From Thainema sp966674685 (GTDB lineage Bacteria; Cyanobacteriota; Cyanobacteriia; Phormidesmidales; Phormidesmidaceae): a stretch of 64,000 nucleotides of DNA. Position numbers and translations under genes: made by a program. Where the stretch lies: positions 4,937 through 68,936 of the forward strand of contig CBKWJC010000029.1 of the NCBI GenBank assembly GCA_966674685.1, written 5' to 3'. The notes beneath the pieces were generated by a model, which worked only from the letters and a program-made list of their open reading frames with translations, searched no databases and was not told the origin of the DNA. This document shows, in pieces, positions 25,607 to 34,465 of this stretch (positions within the stretch are counted from its first letter, which is position 1; every line of letters starts with the position of its first letter).

Positions 25607-26061
25607 GCACCCAGCTTTTGCTTCACCATCTCCTGCACGACTTTACCGTCGGCGCGGCCCTTCAGCTTTTGCATGGCAGGCCCCATCACCTTGCCCATAT
25701 CTTTGGGAGATTGCGCCCCCGTCTCAGCCAGGATCTCGTCAATCACTGCGCCGATCTCTTCCTCAGAAAGCTGCTTGGGCAGATATTCCTCAATAATTGC
25801 TAGCTCCTGCGCCTCCGCGTCAGCCAGATCGTCGCGGCCTGCCTGCTGATACTGGGCAATCGAATCGCGCCGCTGTTTGGCCAGTTGGGACAGCACTTCC
25901 AGTTCCTGGGTTTCTGTCAGCTCGTCTTGACCCGATGGTCGAACGCTGACTTCCTTTTCCAGCAGGACTTTCTTGATGCTACGCACCGTCTCTAGGCGTA
26001 CCTTGTCCTTGTTTTTCATGGCAGTTTTAATGTCTGCCGTAATCTGATCTTTCAAACTCAT
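25603..26061 (-). CDS. GatB/YqeY domain protein
   Basis: This 152-residue helical protein has all YqeY landmarks: LKDQITADIKTAMKNKDK at the start, LETVRSIKKVLL, IEEYLPKQLSEEEI near 88 and KDMGKVMGPAMQKLKGRADG near 118. YqeY resembles the tRNA-binding tail of the amidotransferase subunit GatB. Its role is uncertain, perhaps tRNA-dependent amidation. The coding region is convergent with rsmD (4-bp overlap). Confidence 0.92.
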   Translation of the reverse strand: MSLKDQITADIKTAMKNKDKVRLETVRSIKKVLLEKEVSVRPSGQDELTETQELEVLSQLAKQRRDSIAQYQQAGRDDLADAEAQELAIIEEYLPKQLSEEEIGAVIDEILAETGAQSPKDMGKVMGPAMQKLKGRADGKVVQEMVKQKLGA

Positions 26062-26342
26062 AGCGCCTTTTCCTCGTGAACCTATCTAAATCGACAATTG
26101 TAATGGCCAGAAATCACAGGTGCGATCGCAAATTTGTCTGTGCGAAACGTCAGAACTCGATCAAATAAGAGATGTTATCATCACCTAAATTTTGTTATAA
26201 AACACTAAGTTAAAAATTTCCGATTGTAGCGTGAGGCACCACTCTACGGTCGGCATAATCATATCTAATACCGCATAAACCCATAGAAAAAGATAAAGAC
26301 CCAAATGATAAGATTGCGTTGACCGCGTTTCGAGGGCTTGCT

Positions 26343-27335
26343 GTGATCCACTCCGCCACTCTAACTCTTCAGCCACCACTGCCTCACATTTCCGAAAACA
26401 ATCGCTTGAGGTTGTTTTCGGGATCAGCAAACGTTCCCCTAGCACAGGAAGTTGCTCGTTACCTCGGAATGGATCTCGGGCCGATGGTACGAAAGCGCTT
26501 TGCTGATGGCGAACTCTACGTTCAGATCCAAGAATCCATTCGAGGCTGCGATGTCTATTTAATTCAGCCGACCTGCCATCCGGTAAACGACAACCTGATG
26601 GAGTTGCTGATTATGATTGATGCCTGTCGGCGGGCATCCGCGCGGCAGATTACAGCCGTGATCCCCTACTATGGCTACGCTCGCGCCGATCGCAAGACGG
26701 CAGGACGGGAATCGATTACGGCTAAACTAGTCGCGAATTTGATTACCCAAGCCGGAGCAGGCCGCATTCTTGCAATGGACTTACACTCTGCTCAAATTCA
26801 GGGATATTTCGACATTCCCTTTGACCATGTGTACGGCTCTCCGGTCATTCTTGACTACATTGCCAGCAAGAACCTGTCGGACATCGTTGTCGTCTCGCCT
26901 GACGTTGGCGGTGTCGCACGGGCACGAGCGTTTGCCAAAAAGCTGGATGATGCACCTTTGGCAATTATCGACAAGCGCCGTCAAGCCCACAACGTGGCCG
27001 AAGTTTTCAACGTGATTGGTGATGTCGCAGGGAAAACTGCCGTTCTGGTAGACGACATGATCGACACCGCCGGCACCATCTGCGAAGGCGCTAAGCTGCT
27101 GCGGGAAGAAGGTGCTCGTCAGGTCTATGCTTGTGCGACCCATGCGGTCTTTTCTCCCCCCGCCATTGAGCGCCTGTCCAGCGGCATCTTCGAAGAAGTG
27201 ATTGTCACTAACACCATTCCCATCCCCGAAGCGCGTCGATTTGACCAGCTAACGGTGCTATCGGTCGCTAACCTGCTGGGCGAAACCATCTGGCGAATTC
27301 ACGAAGACAGCTCCGTCAGCAGCATGTTCCGCTAA
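26343..27335 (+). CDS. prs: Ribose-phosphate pyrophosphokinase (PRPP synthetase)
   Basis: About 330 residues with the class I Prs motifs: RLRLFSGSANVPLAQEVARYLG, RFADGELYVQI, the flexible loop YARADRK near 110, VVSPDVGG near 190 and the PRPP loop VLVDDMIDTAGTI near 235. The enzyme makes PRPP from ribose-5-phosphate and ATP for purine, pyrimidine, histidine and NAD synthesis. The GTG at 26343 fits cyanobacterial homologues, which start close to SATLTLQP; an ATG at 26319 adds eight residues. A strong hairpin follows the stop. Confidence 0.95.
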   Translation: MIHSATLTLQPPLPHISENNRLRLFSGSANVPLAQEVARYLGMDLGPMVRKRFADGELYVQIQESIRGCDVYLIQPTCHPVNDNLMELLIMIDACRRASARQITAVIPYYGYARADRKTAGRESITAKLVANLITQAGAGRILAMDLHSAQIQGYFDIPFDHVYGSPVILDYIASKNLSDIVVVSPDVGGVARARAFAKKLDDAPLAIIDKRRQAHNVAEVFNVIGDVAGKTAVLVDDMIDTAGTICEGAKLLREEGARQVYACATHAVFSPPAIERLSSGIFEEVIVTNTIPIPEARRFDQLTVLSVANLLGETIWRIHEDSSVSSMFR

Positions 27336-27348
27336 AGATTATCGCTAT

Positions 27349-27409
27349 ATACACCAACGAAAAGGAGGTGGAGCCGCTGAGCGGCTCCACCTCCTTTTCG
27401 TTGGTGTAT
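27349..27409 (+). repeat. Perfect 29-bp-arm hairpin after prs
   Basis: ATACACCAACGAAAAGGAGG, extended to 29 bp, pairs exactly with its complement across a 3-base loop. It begins 13 bases after the prs stop. No T-run follows. It may end transcription or protect the mRNA 3' end. Confidence 0.8.
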
Positions 27410-27439
27410 CCTTAAAAGTCGATCAGCAGTAAGCAACAC

Positions 27440-28540
27440 ATGACACAACCCACAGCAACAGATGTAGCGGTCATTGGGGCAGGACTAGCAGGTTTAGTCT
27501 GTGCCGAGCAGCTTCAGCAGCAGGGTTTAAGCGTTGCCGTTTTTGACAAATCCCGTGGACTAGGGGGACGGCTGGCGACACGACGCATTCAGTCGGCCTG
27601 GATAGATCATGGGGCACGCTACTGGCAGGTGCAAGGGGAACAAACGCAAGCGCTACTTGATAGCTTGCTGAAGCAGGATATTCTTCAGCCTTGGACAAGC
27701 TCCATCGCCCAAGTTGACGAAACAAGACAGGTAATTCCCTTCAATCCGGCATTCAATCCAGATAGCAGCCAACAGGATGATTTCTATGTTTCGCCTGTGG
27801 GTCTAACCGCGATCGCAAAATTCCTGGCTCAGGATTTGACAATTCACCGCAGCCAACGTGCGATCGCACTTGCACCCATGCCGTCGGGTCAGTGGCAAAT
27901 TCAGTTTGAGGCTGATCCCGCTAATCAGAAAAGTAGCTCTGTGGCTTACACCAACGCAATTGTTTTAGCGATTCCAGCACCGCAAGCTTTACCACTACTT
28001 GCTCCCATAGTTGAACATGGACTGCCGCCGGAGATCCCAAACCAGATTCATGCGGTGGAGTTTGATCCCTGCATCAGCGTCATGGTAGGTTATCCCTCCG
28101 ATCAGCCGTCTGGAGTCGCCAAACTACTGGGCAAGTGGCAAGCCTTGCGATTAACACAGCACCCAGCGCTATCCTGGGCCAGCCTGGAGCAATCGAAAGC
28201 GAACCAAGCCGATCAGCCGCTGCTCCTGATCCAAAGCACCGCAGCTTTTGCGGAGCAGTATTTAGAGACCGATGATTTACAGCCTGTTGGCAAAGCCCTA
28301 CTAACCGCCCTAGCTGAGCTGGATCAACCGGAGTGGAGTGATCCTAACTGGATGCAGGTGCATCGTTGGCGCTATGCGTTTACCCGTCGTCCGCTGGGGC
28401 AGCCCTGGCTGGTAACCCATGCACCTCTGCCACTGATTTGCTGTGGGGACTGGTGTTTAGGTCACAATATTGAAGCGGCTCTCCAATCTGGCAGGGCGGC
28501 AGCAACACAATTTGCCACGATGTTAGCGGATGTTGACTAG
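27440..28540 (+). CDS. Renalase-like FAD-dependent oxidoreductase
   Basis: The N-terminus is a dinucleotide-binding fold, VAVIGAGLAGLVCAEQL, with the second FAD contact GLGGRLATRR near 41. The DHGARYWQV segment (about residue 58) and the C-terminal RRPLGQPW, CCGDWC and GHNIEAALQSGRAAA resemble the renalase/NAD(P)-binding amine-oxidase group. The 366-residue length fits. Such enzymes oxidise misreduced nicotinamide or small amines; the true substrate is unknown. The protein is cytoplasmic, with no signal peptide. It stands alone between prs and the ParA-like gene. Confidence 0.82.
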   Translation: MTQPTATDVAVIGAGLAGLVCAEQLQQQGLSVAVFDKSRGLGGRLATRRIQSAWIDHGARYWQVQGEQTQALLDSLLKQDILQPWTSSIAQVDETRQVIPFNPAFNPDSSQQDDFYVSPVGLTAIAKFLAQDLTIHRSQRAIALAPMPSGQWQIQFEADPANQKSSSVAYTNAIVLAIPAPQALPLLAPIVEHGLPPEIPNQIHAVEFDPCISVMVGYPSDQPSGVAKLLGKWQALRLTQHPALSWASLEQSKANQADQPLLLIQSTAAFAEQYLETDDLQPVGKALLTALAELDQPEWSDPNWMQVHRWRYAFTRRPLGQPWLVTHAPLPLICCGDWCLGHNIEAALQSGRAAATQFATMLADVD

Positions 28541-28712
28541 CAGGTTTGACCTGAAACGTGAAATGCGCGATCGCAGCTTTGACCCCACTTGAATTGAGGT
28601 GCAAACTTGAGCAGGTTTAATATTACGTAACCGTTTCAATGGTTTTGCACAATCTAGATATACCGTGTAGTCTTTAGAGAAATTATTTTATAGACAGCAG
28701 TCTTTCCTCACC

Positions 28713-29468
28713 ATGCCCAGAGTCGTCTCTATTCATTCCTATCGTGGTGGTACTGGCAAGTCCAACTTTACGGCAAACCTAGCGGCAACGATTGCCATGC
28801 AGGGATACCGCGTTGGCGTGGTGGATACAGATGTGCCGTCTCCTGGTATTCACAACCTGTTTAGTCTAGAGCCAGAGCAAATCAAGAACACGCTCAACAG
28901 CTTCCTCTGGGGAGAAAGCACGATTGAGGAGGCGGCCTACGATGTCAGTGCCAATATCGGCCTCTCCGGTGACGGTCAAGTATTCCTGGTTCCCTCCAGC
29001 ATTAAAGCCGACGACATCGCCAAAATTTTACAAGAAGGCTATGACGTAAAGCTGCTCAACGATGGCTTCCGCAAGCTGGTGAAAGGGTTAGAACTGGATT
29101 ATCTGTTTATCGACACTCACCCTGGCTTGTCGAAAGAAACCTTTTTGTCGATTGCGATTTCCCATGTGTTGATTTTGATTCTGCGCCCCGATAAGCAGGA
29201 CTACCAGGGCACGGCAGTCACGATTGATGTGGCCCGACAGCTCAAGGTGCGTAAAATGCTGCTGGCCATTAACAAAGCCCTCAGCAAGCTCAATTTTGAG
29301 GCACTAAAGCAAAAAGCAGAAGAAACCTATGGCGTTCCGGTTGCAGGAATTTTTCCGCTGTCGGAAGATGTGGTGCAGCTTGCTAGTGAAGGAGTCTTTT
29401 GCACCAAATATCGCGATCATCCGATTAGTCAAGAGTTTCAAAAGGTCGCGGCTCAAATCATGGCCTAG
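28713..29468 (+). CDS. ParA/MinD-like ATPase with Arg in the deviant Walker A motif
   Basis: The 251-residue ATPase has a deviant Walker A, Y10-RGGTGKSN, Walker A' VGVVDTDVPSPGIH near 35 and Walker B YLFIDTHPGLS near 125. The first (signature) Lys of KGGxGK is Arg (R11), although K16 is kept. No MinD-type C-terminal amphipathic membrane helix is evident, so it need not be a division-site factor. In cyanobacteria this subgroup sits next to signalling genes. Here it precedes glutaminase (178-bp gap) and a PAS sensor, suggesting a regulatory role. Confidence 0.85.
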   Translation: MPRVVSIHSYRGGTGKSNFTANLAATIAMQGYRVGVVDTDVPSPGIHNLFSLEPEQIKNTLNSFLWGESTIEEAAYDVSANIGLSGDGQVFLVPSSIKADDIAKILQEGYDVKLLNDGFRKLVKGLELDYLFIDTHPGLSKETFLSIAISHVLILILRPDKQDYQGTAVTIDVARQLKVRKMLLAINKALSKLNFEALKQKAEETYGVPVAGIFPLSEDVVQLASEGVFCTKYRDHPISQEFQKVAAQIMA

Positions 29469-29645
29469 CTGATCACAGGTCAATCACAGATTAATCACAA
29501 ATTGGTCACGCAAATCATTGGCCGCAGCGCGATTTGCCAAAGTTGCTCACTCAAGTTGCTCATCCGAGTAATGTTCAGGATTGTTGATCAGGATTTCGAT
29601 ATCAGTCACTAGCACCAGTCTCTAATGCGAAAGACCGAGGACGCC

Positions 29646-30677
29646 ATGACTCAAAAAACCGGTATGCAGTCTTTAGCCAGTTCTATCCAAGCTGCGACTT
29701 CGCCTTTTCGACAATACTTGAATGATTTGCATGAGCAATATCAGGCGCTGGCGGATGGAGCCGTCGCGGACTACATTCCCGAGCTGGCAACAGCAGATCC
29801 CAACTGGTTTGGCATTTGCGTGGTGAGTGCCGATGGTCAGGTTTTCGACGTGGGGGATTGCGACCAACTGTTCACGATTCAGTCTATTTCCAAGGCGTTT
29901 GTCTACGGTCTAGCCCTAGAGGATCACGGGCGCGAGTACGTCAACAGCAAGGTCAGCGTTGAACCATCCGGTGAAGCCTTTAACGCAATTGTGCTGGATG
30001 AGGCGACTAATCGACCCTACAATCCAATGGTGAATGCAGGCGCGATCGCAACTGCCGATTTAGTCAAAGGCAATAACGCCACCGAACGACTGAAGCGCTT
30101 ACTGGATATGTTTAGCCGCTATACTGGACGGAAACTGGATGTGAGCGTGCCGATTTTTTTGTCAGAAAAATCGACTGGATTTCGCAATCGTGCGATCGCA
30201 TATTTGATGCTCAACTTCGGCATGGTGACCGACCGAATTGAAGAAACGCTAGATCTGTATTTTCAGCAGTGTTCGATTCTAGTCAACGCCAAAGATCTGG
30301 CAATGATGGCGGCAACTCTGGCCAACAAAGGCGTCAATCCCGTCACAGGTATACGGGCACTAGATGAACGCTACGTGCAGGACGTAATCAGCGTCATGCT
30401 CACCTGCGGCATGTATGACTATTCCGGCGAGTGGGTTTACAAAGTGGGAATGCCTGCCAAAAGCGGCGTCGGTGGCGGCATTACGGCTGTTGTGCCCAAT
30501 ACGCTTGGTATCGGGACGTTTTCCCCACCGCTAGATGCCAAAGGCAACAGCGTCCGGGGCATTCGCGTCTGCGAAGACCTGTCGCGGGACTTTGGCCTAC
30601 ACCTCTTTAACGTGGCGGGAGCCGAACGTAATATCCACGACTGGATTGCGGGCAGCGCAACGGCAGATGATTGGTAA
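29646..30677 (+). CDS. glsA: Glutaminase
   Basis: About 343 residues with the serine-dependent glutaminase fold related to beta-lactamases: SxxK in IQSISKAF near 85, NPMVNAGAIA near 132, and the C-terminal PAKSGVGGGI near 280. It hydrolyses L-glutamine to glutamate and ammonia. The ATG at 29646 is supported by GAGGA 4 bases upstream; an ATG at 29625 is the alternative. It is longer at the N-terminus than the usual 310 residues. The sensor gene begins 2 bp after, or overlaps, its stop, so both are likely cotranslated. Confidence 0.92.
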   Translation: MTQKTGMQSLASSIQAATSPFRQYLNDLHEQYQALADGAVADYIPELATADPNWFGICVVSADGQVFDVGDCDQLFTIQSISKAFVYGLALEDHGREYVNSKVSVEPSGEAFNAIVLDEATNRPYNPMVNAGAIATADLVKGNNATERLKRLLDMFSRYTGRKLDVSVPIFLSEKSTGFRNRAIAYLMLNFGMVTDRIEETLDLYFQQCSILVNAKDLAMMAATLANKGVNPVTGIRALDERYVQDVISVMLTCGMYDYSGEWVYKVGMPAKSGVGGGITAVVPNTLGIGTFSPPLDAKGNSVRGIRVCEDLSRDFGLHLFNVAGAERNIHDWIAGSATADDW

Positions 30678-30678
30678 A

Positions 30679-32862
30679 ATGCGCCACTGGCTGGCTGGGT
30701 TACCGCCTTGGCGAACAGGACGGACAGTGCCGCTACAGCGAGTCTTGATCGTGTCCTTTGCGCTGCAAGTTGCTGCCGCAGTGGGGCTAGTCGGTTACAT
30801 CTCATTCCGCAATGGTCAGAAAGTGGTTTACAATCTGTCCTCGCAGTTGCGAGCCGAAATCGCGGCGCGGATTCGGCAGCAGCTCCAGTCCTATATCGAC
30901 ATTCCCCACTCAATTAACCGGATCAACGGCAACTCTGTCTTTAATGGCGATATTAATATCAGTCTCGCGACTGGAGAACACCAGCTTTGGCAACAGGCTA
31001 AGATTTTTTCCTACACCAATCTGATTTACTGTGCCAACGATATTGACGGCTCGTTTTTGGGCGTGGGGCGCAATGTCGCAGATCGCTCGCTCCAACTGGT
31101 AGTCTACAACGATTCATCCAATCATATTGCTAACTACTACAGCCTCAACGTCACAGGCGATCGCACGTATCTACTCGGCAAAGGCACCCGTCAATTCGAT
31201 CCACGGGTGCGGCCCTGGTATTTGGCAGCTAAAGCCTCTGGAGGACCAACTTGGAGCGATATTTATCTTGATTTTGATACAGGACTGCCGACCATTACCG
31301 CAAGTCTGCCTGTCTATGAAGAGTTGGGTAACGGGCTGATTGGCGTTTGTGCCACCGACTTTATTTTGCCAGAGGAGATGAGCCGCTTTTTGCGATCGCT
31401 AGAGGTGAGTGAGTCAGGCGAGACATTCATTATGGAACGGTCTGGAACGCTGGTGTCCACGTCTACTGAAGATGATTTACTGATGGGTCGCGGTGCGGCG
31501 GTGCGGCGGCGAGATGCGGTGGAAAGCGACAACCCCTTGGTACAAGGAGCAGCAGAATACTTAAATCAAGAATTTCGCAACCTAGAGACTATTCAGCGAT
31601 CGCACCAGCTAGAGTTCACCGTTGGCGGCAAGCGCCAGTTTTTGCAGGTTCTGCCGTTTAACGATGGGCGAGGACTTGATTGGCTGATTGTGGTCGTCGT
31701 CCCTGAAGCCGACTTTATGGAGCAGATCCACCAAAACAGACGCATCACGATTCTTTTTTCTGCGATCGCGCTGCTGATGGCAATGTGGCTGGGGGTACGC
31801 ACCTCACGCTGGCTGGCCCAACCCATTCTCAAGCTCGATCAGGCCGCTCGACAAATCGCCGCTGGCAATCTGGCTCAAACAGTTGATGCCAGAGGGGTCG
31901 ATGAGCTAGAAGCCCTGGCCAACTCTTTTAACAGCATGGCGCAACAGCTCCAGCGCTCATTTGCCGATTTACAAAACAGTGAAGCGACCAATCGCGCTCT
32001 GATCGATGCTCTACCGGATTTGCTGATTCGCGTCCGCCGCGATGGTGTGTATCTCGATATTCAAGGTCAAAGCCGCACGCAGATTTACGGTGCTGCACAT
32101 TTCAAAGTGGGGCGACATGTCCATGAGTCTCTGCCCCGCGATCTGGCAGATGAGCGAATGCACTACATTCAGCAAGCGATCGCAACGGGCCAGATTCAAG
32201 TTTATGAACAGCGCTTCCAATCCAATCAGTGTCGCCAGACGGAAGAAGTGCGGATGGTGGCTCTGTCGGATAGTGAAGTGCTGATGATTGTACGCGACAT
32301 CACCGAGCGCAAAGAAGCCGAAAATGCGCTCCGGATTGCTGAAGAAAACTATCGCAGCATTTACGAAAACGCCCTCGAAGGCATTTTTCAGTCTAGCCCC
32401 AATCACCGCTATATCAGCGTCAACCCAGCGATGGCTCGTATTCACGGCTATGCGTCTCCGCTAGACATGGTGGAGCAAATTGCCAATATTGGTAAGCAAA
32501 TTTATGTCGATGCGATCGCATATCAGCAGTTTCGTCAGCAGATTGAGACAGCGGGACAGGTCGAAAGCTTTGAATATCAAGCTTATCGAGTTGACGGTTC
32601 CATCATTTGGCTGTCAGAAACGGCTCGCGCGGTTTATGACGACAGCGGCGCACTGCTCTACTACGAAGGCATCGTGCAGGATATCACCGAACGCAAGCGT
32701 AAAGAGCATGACCTCAAACGCCAGCTTGAAGACCTACAGATCGAGATTGACCACAAAAAGCGGGAACGCGACGTGGCCGAAATTACCCAGACGGATTACT
32801 TTCAAGAAATCCAAGCTGCTGCCAGTAGCTTTAATCTCGACGAATTCTGGGATGGGGAATAG
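30679..32862 (+). CDS. Membrane sensor with dCache, HAMP and two PAS domains, no output domain
   Basis: About 727 residues: one membrane helix (about 17-39), a periplasmic double-Cache sensor (about 45-345) with DPRVRPWYLAA, a second helix (about 352-372), HAMP (about 373-425), PAS 1 (about 440-555) and PAS 2 (about 558-680, NALEGIFQSSPNHRYISVN). It ends in a coiled coil (LKRQLEDLQIEIDHKKRERD) and EITQTDYFQEI...LDEFWD. There is no kinase, GGDEF, cyclase or phosphatase domain, so it must signal through a partner. The start is ATG at 30679, or 30667, which overlaps the glutaminase stop. Confidence 0.85.
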   Translation: MRHWLAGLPPWRTGRTVPLQRVLIVSFALQVAAAVGLVGYISFRNGQKVVYNLSSQLRAEIAARIRQQLQSYIDIPHSINRINGNSVFNGDINISLATGEHQLWQQAKIFSYTNLIYCANDIDGSFLGVGRNVADRSLQLVVYNDSSNHIANYYSLNVTGDRTYLLGKGTRQFDPRVRPWYLAAKASGGPTWSDIYLDFDTGLPTITASLPVYEELGNGLIGVCATDFILPEEMSRFLRSLEVSESGETFIMERSGTLVSTSTEDDLLMGRGAAVRRRDAVESDNPLVQGAAEYLNQEFRNLETIQRSHQLEFTVGGKRQFLQVLPFNDGRGLDWLIVVVVPEADFMEQIHQNRRITILFSAIALLMAMWLGVRTSRWLAQPILKLDQAARQIAAGNLAQTVDARGVDELEALANSFNSMAQQLQRSFADLQNSEATNRALIDALPDLLIRVRRDGVYLDIQGQSRTQIYGAAHFKVGRHVHESLPRDLADERMHYIQQAIATGQIQVYEQRFQSNQCRQTEEVRMVALSDSEVLMIVRDITERKEAENALRIAEENYRSIYENALEGIFQSSPNHRYISVNPAMARIHGYASPLDMVEQIANIGKQIYVDAIAYQQFRQQIETAGQVESFEYQAYRVDGSIIWLSETARAVYDDSGALLYYEGIVQDITERKRKEHDLKRQLEDLQIEIDHKKRERDVAEITQTDYFQEIQAAASSFNLDEFWDGE

Positions 32863-33034
32863 AGACAATATGCTCAGCCGAAGCGACAATCAATCACCTC
32901 TTCCAGTTTCAGTTTTGCAGGGTGCAAGATATGTAGCCGAGTTGGGATAGAGATTATCTCATCCGGGAATGGATTGGGAGCGGAGGTGATCTCCACATCC
33001 CGTCCATTCATACAGTTAACAACGCCACATTAGG

Positions 33035-33517
33035 CTACTGTCCTAAACGCTGATTAATCTGCTCCAGCAGACTCGGATCTTGTTGAGCCATCAACAAAAT
33101 CTGGTCAAATTCCTCAACAGTTAGGTTTTCAGCCTGAATGGCTGCCGCCATATCCTCGCGAACACTAGACTGAATCGTAGCCATCTGATCGGCTGCGGCC
33201 ATAAATGACTCAGCTTGTTCAGGCGGTAACTCACTTCCACCAGACGCTTGTAATGTCTGAGCCATCGCATTAAATTCATCCACAGTCAGCCCTTCCGCCT
33301 CTACAGCAGCCACCATTTCGGTCTGGATTTCTTGCTGAATGGTTTGAACAGCCAGATAAGCTCTAGCAAACTGATCAATTTGCTCGTCTGTGACTTCGGC
33401 TGGAGCGGGTTGGGTTGATGGAGGGAGTTGAGCCACTGCAGGTTGGGCCATACCAACCGCCCCCAGCCCCAGCAGTACAGCGACAAAGGAACTGGTTAGC
33501 CGTGTTGCATTCAACAT
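33035..33517 (-). CDS. Exported DUF4168 protein
   Basis: The signal peptide (residues 1-29, LLGLGAVGMAQPAVAQ) leads to two similar helical segments: VTDEQIDQFARAYLAVQTIQ and SFMAAADQMATIQSSVREDM. Each is followed by an LTV(D/E)EF turn (GLTVDEFNAMAQTLQ and NLTVEEFDQILLMAQQ). DUF4168 proteins are periplasmic, helical and of unknown function. It lies upstream of the fasciclin lipoprotein gene, on the same strand, in an exported-protein cluster. Confidence 0.85.
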   Translation of the reverse strand: MLNATRLTSSFVAVLLGLGAVGMAQPAVAQLPPSTQPAPAEVTDEQIDQFARAYLAVQTIQQEIQTEMVAAVEAEGLTVDEFNAMAQTLQASGGSELPPEQAESFMAAADQMATIQSSVREDMAAAIQAENLTVEEFDQILLMAQQDPSLLEQINQRLGQ

Positions 33518-33631
33518 AATCGTTTCCTCTTACTACATTGAGACTATTCAATCTCGGGTCATTTTTGCCAAACAAATACCGATTCTCCAGATGGGGATTA
33601 CACCTCCTGTTTTTAGAACAAGATGGTGGCA

Positions 33632-34282
33632 CTACTGAACAGCGGTAGATGGCAGGATGATCTGATCGACGACGTGGATAATGCCATTGCTGGCTTGTAG
33701 GTCAGGTTGTGTCACGGCGGCGTTATTCACGGTTACGGCTTGAGCGCCCGCATCGGCTTCAACGCTTAGGGGAGAACCTGTTAGAGTTTCTACTGAACCT
33801 GCCGATTGCAGTTGATTGGCGGATAACTCTTCAGGCACCACATGGTAAGCCAGAATCTGTCTGAGTTGATCCTGGTTTTCAGGTGCTAACAGTTGCTGCA
33901 AGGTTTCTGGAGGAAGCTCTTCGAATGCCTGATCTGAGGGGGCAAATACCGTGTAGGAGCCAGGTTGATCCAAGGTATTGGTTAGGCCAGCAGATTCTAG
34001 GATGGTATTGAAAGTAGACAAAGATGTTTCGTTGGCGGCCACTTCGGTGATGGTTTCTGTCCCTGCGGTTGGATCAAGGGCGGAATCAGGCACGGTGGGA
34101 GCTTCACCCACCTCAGGATTGGTGGGAGGTTCACCCACTTCGGGATTGGTGGGAGCTTCGTCTACCTGAGGTGATGTCTCTAATGGGGCTTCAGCAGTAT
34201 ATGTGTCGCAGGCGGCGGCGCCAATCGCGAGTGCCAGGAAGAGTGTAGATAGTCCCAAGAACTTGCTTTTGGAATAGGTCAA
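33632..34282 (-). CDS. Fasciclin-domain lipoprotein with Pro/Glu repeats
   Basis: About 216 residues. The start is a TTG at 34282: GAGGAGAAAG lies about 7 bases upstream and a signal sequence follows at once (FLGLSTLFLALAIGAAAC), with the lipid-type Cys near residue 24. A linker has near-repeats APTNPEVGEPPTNPEVGEAP. The fasciclin (FAS1) domain spans about 80-215, with GSYTVFAPSDQAFEELP and NGIIHVVDQIILP. FAS1 domains mediate adhesion or matrix contact. The longer frame back to 34975 is antisense to the reductase gene and is not coding. Confidence 0.85.
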   Translation of the reverse strand: MTYSKSKFLGLSTLFLALAIGAAACDTYTAEAPLETSPQVDEAPTNPEVGEPPTNPEVGEAPTVPDSALDPTAGTETITEVAANETSLSTFNTILESAGLTNTLDQPGSYTVFAPSDQAFEELPPETLQQLLAPENQDQLRQILAYHVVPEELSANQLQSAGSVETLTGSPLSVEADAGAQAVTVNNAAVTQPDLQASNGIIHVVDQIILPSTAVQ

Positions 34283-34465
34283 GGTTCTTTCTCCTCGTGT
34301 TGTAAACCAGCATTTTCTAGGATTGGGGCTAAATGTGACGAGAAAGTGACAGGGGTGGATGGGTGGATGGGTTGATGGGTAGGTGAGTGAGGGATGGAGG
34401 GGTGGGGTTGTCACTTTTTGGTCATATTTGGAGAGGAGGCTGGGAGGGAGGATTGGAGAGGGTGA

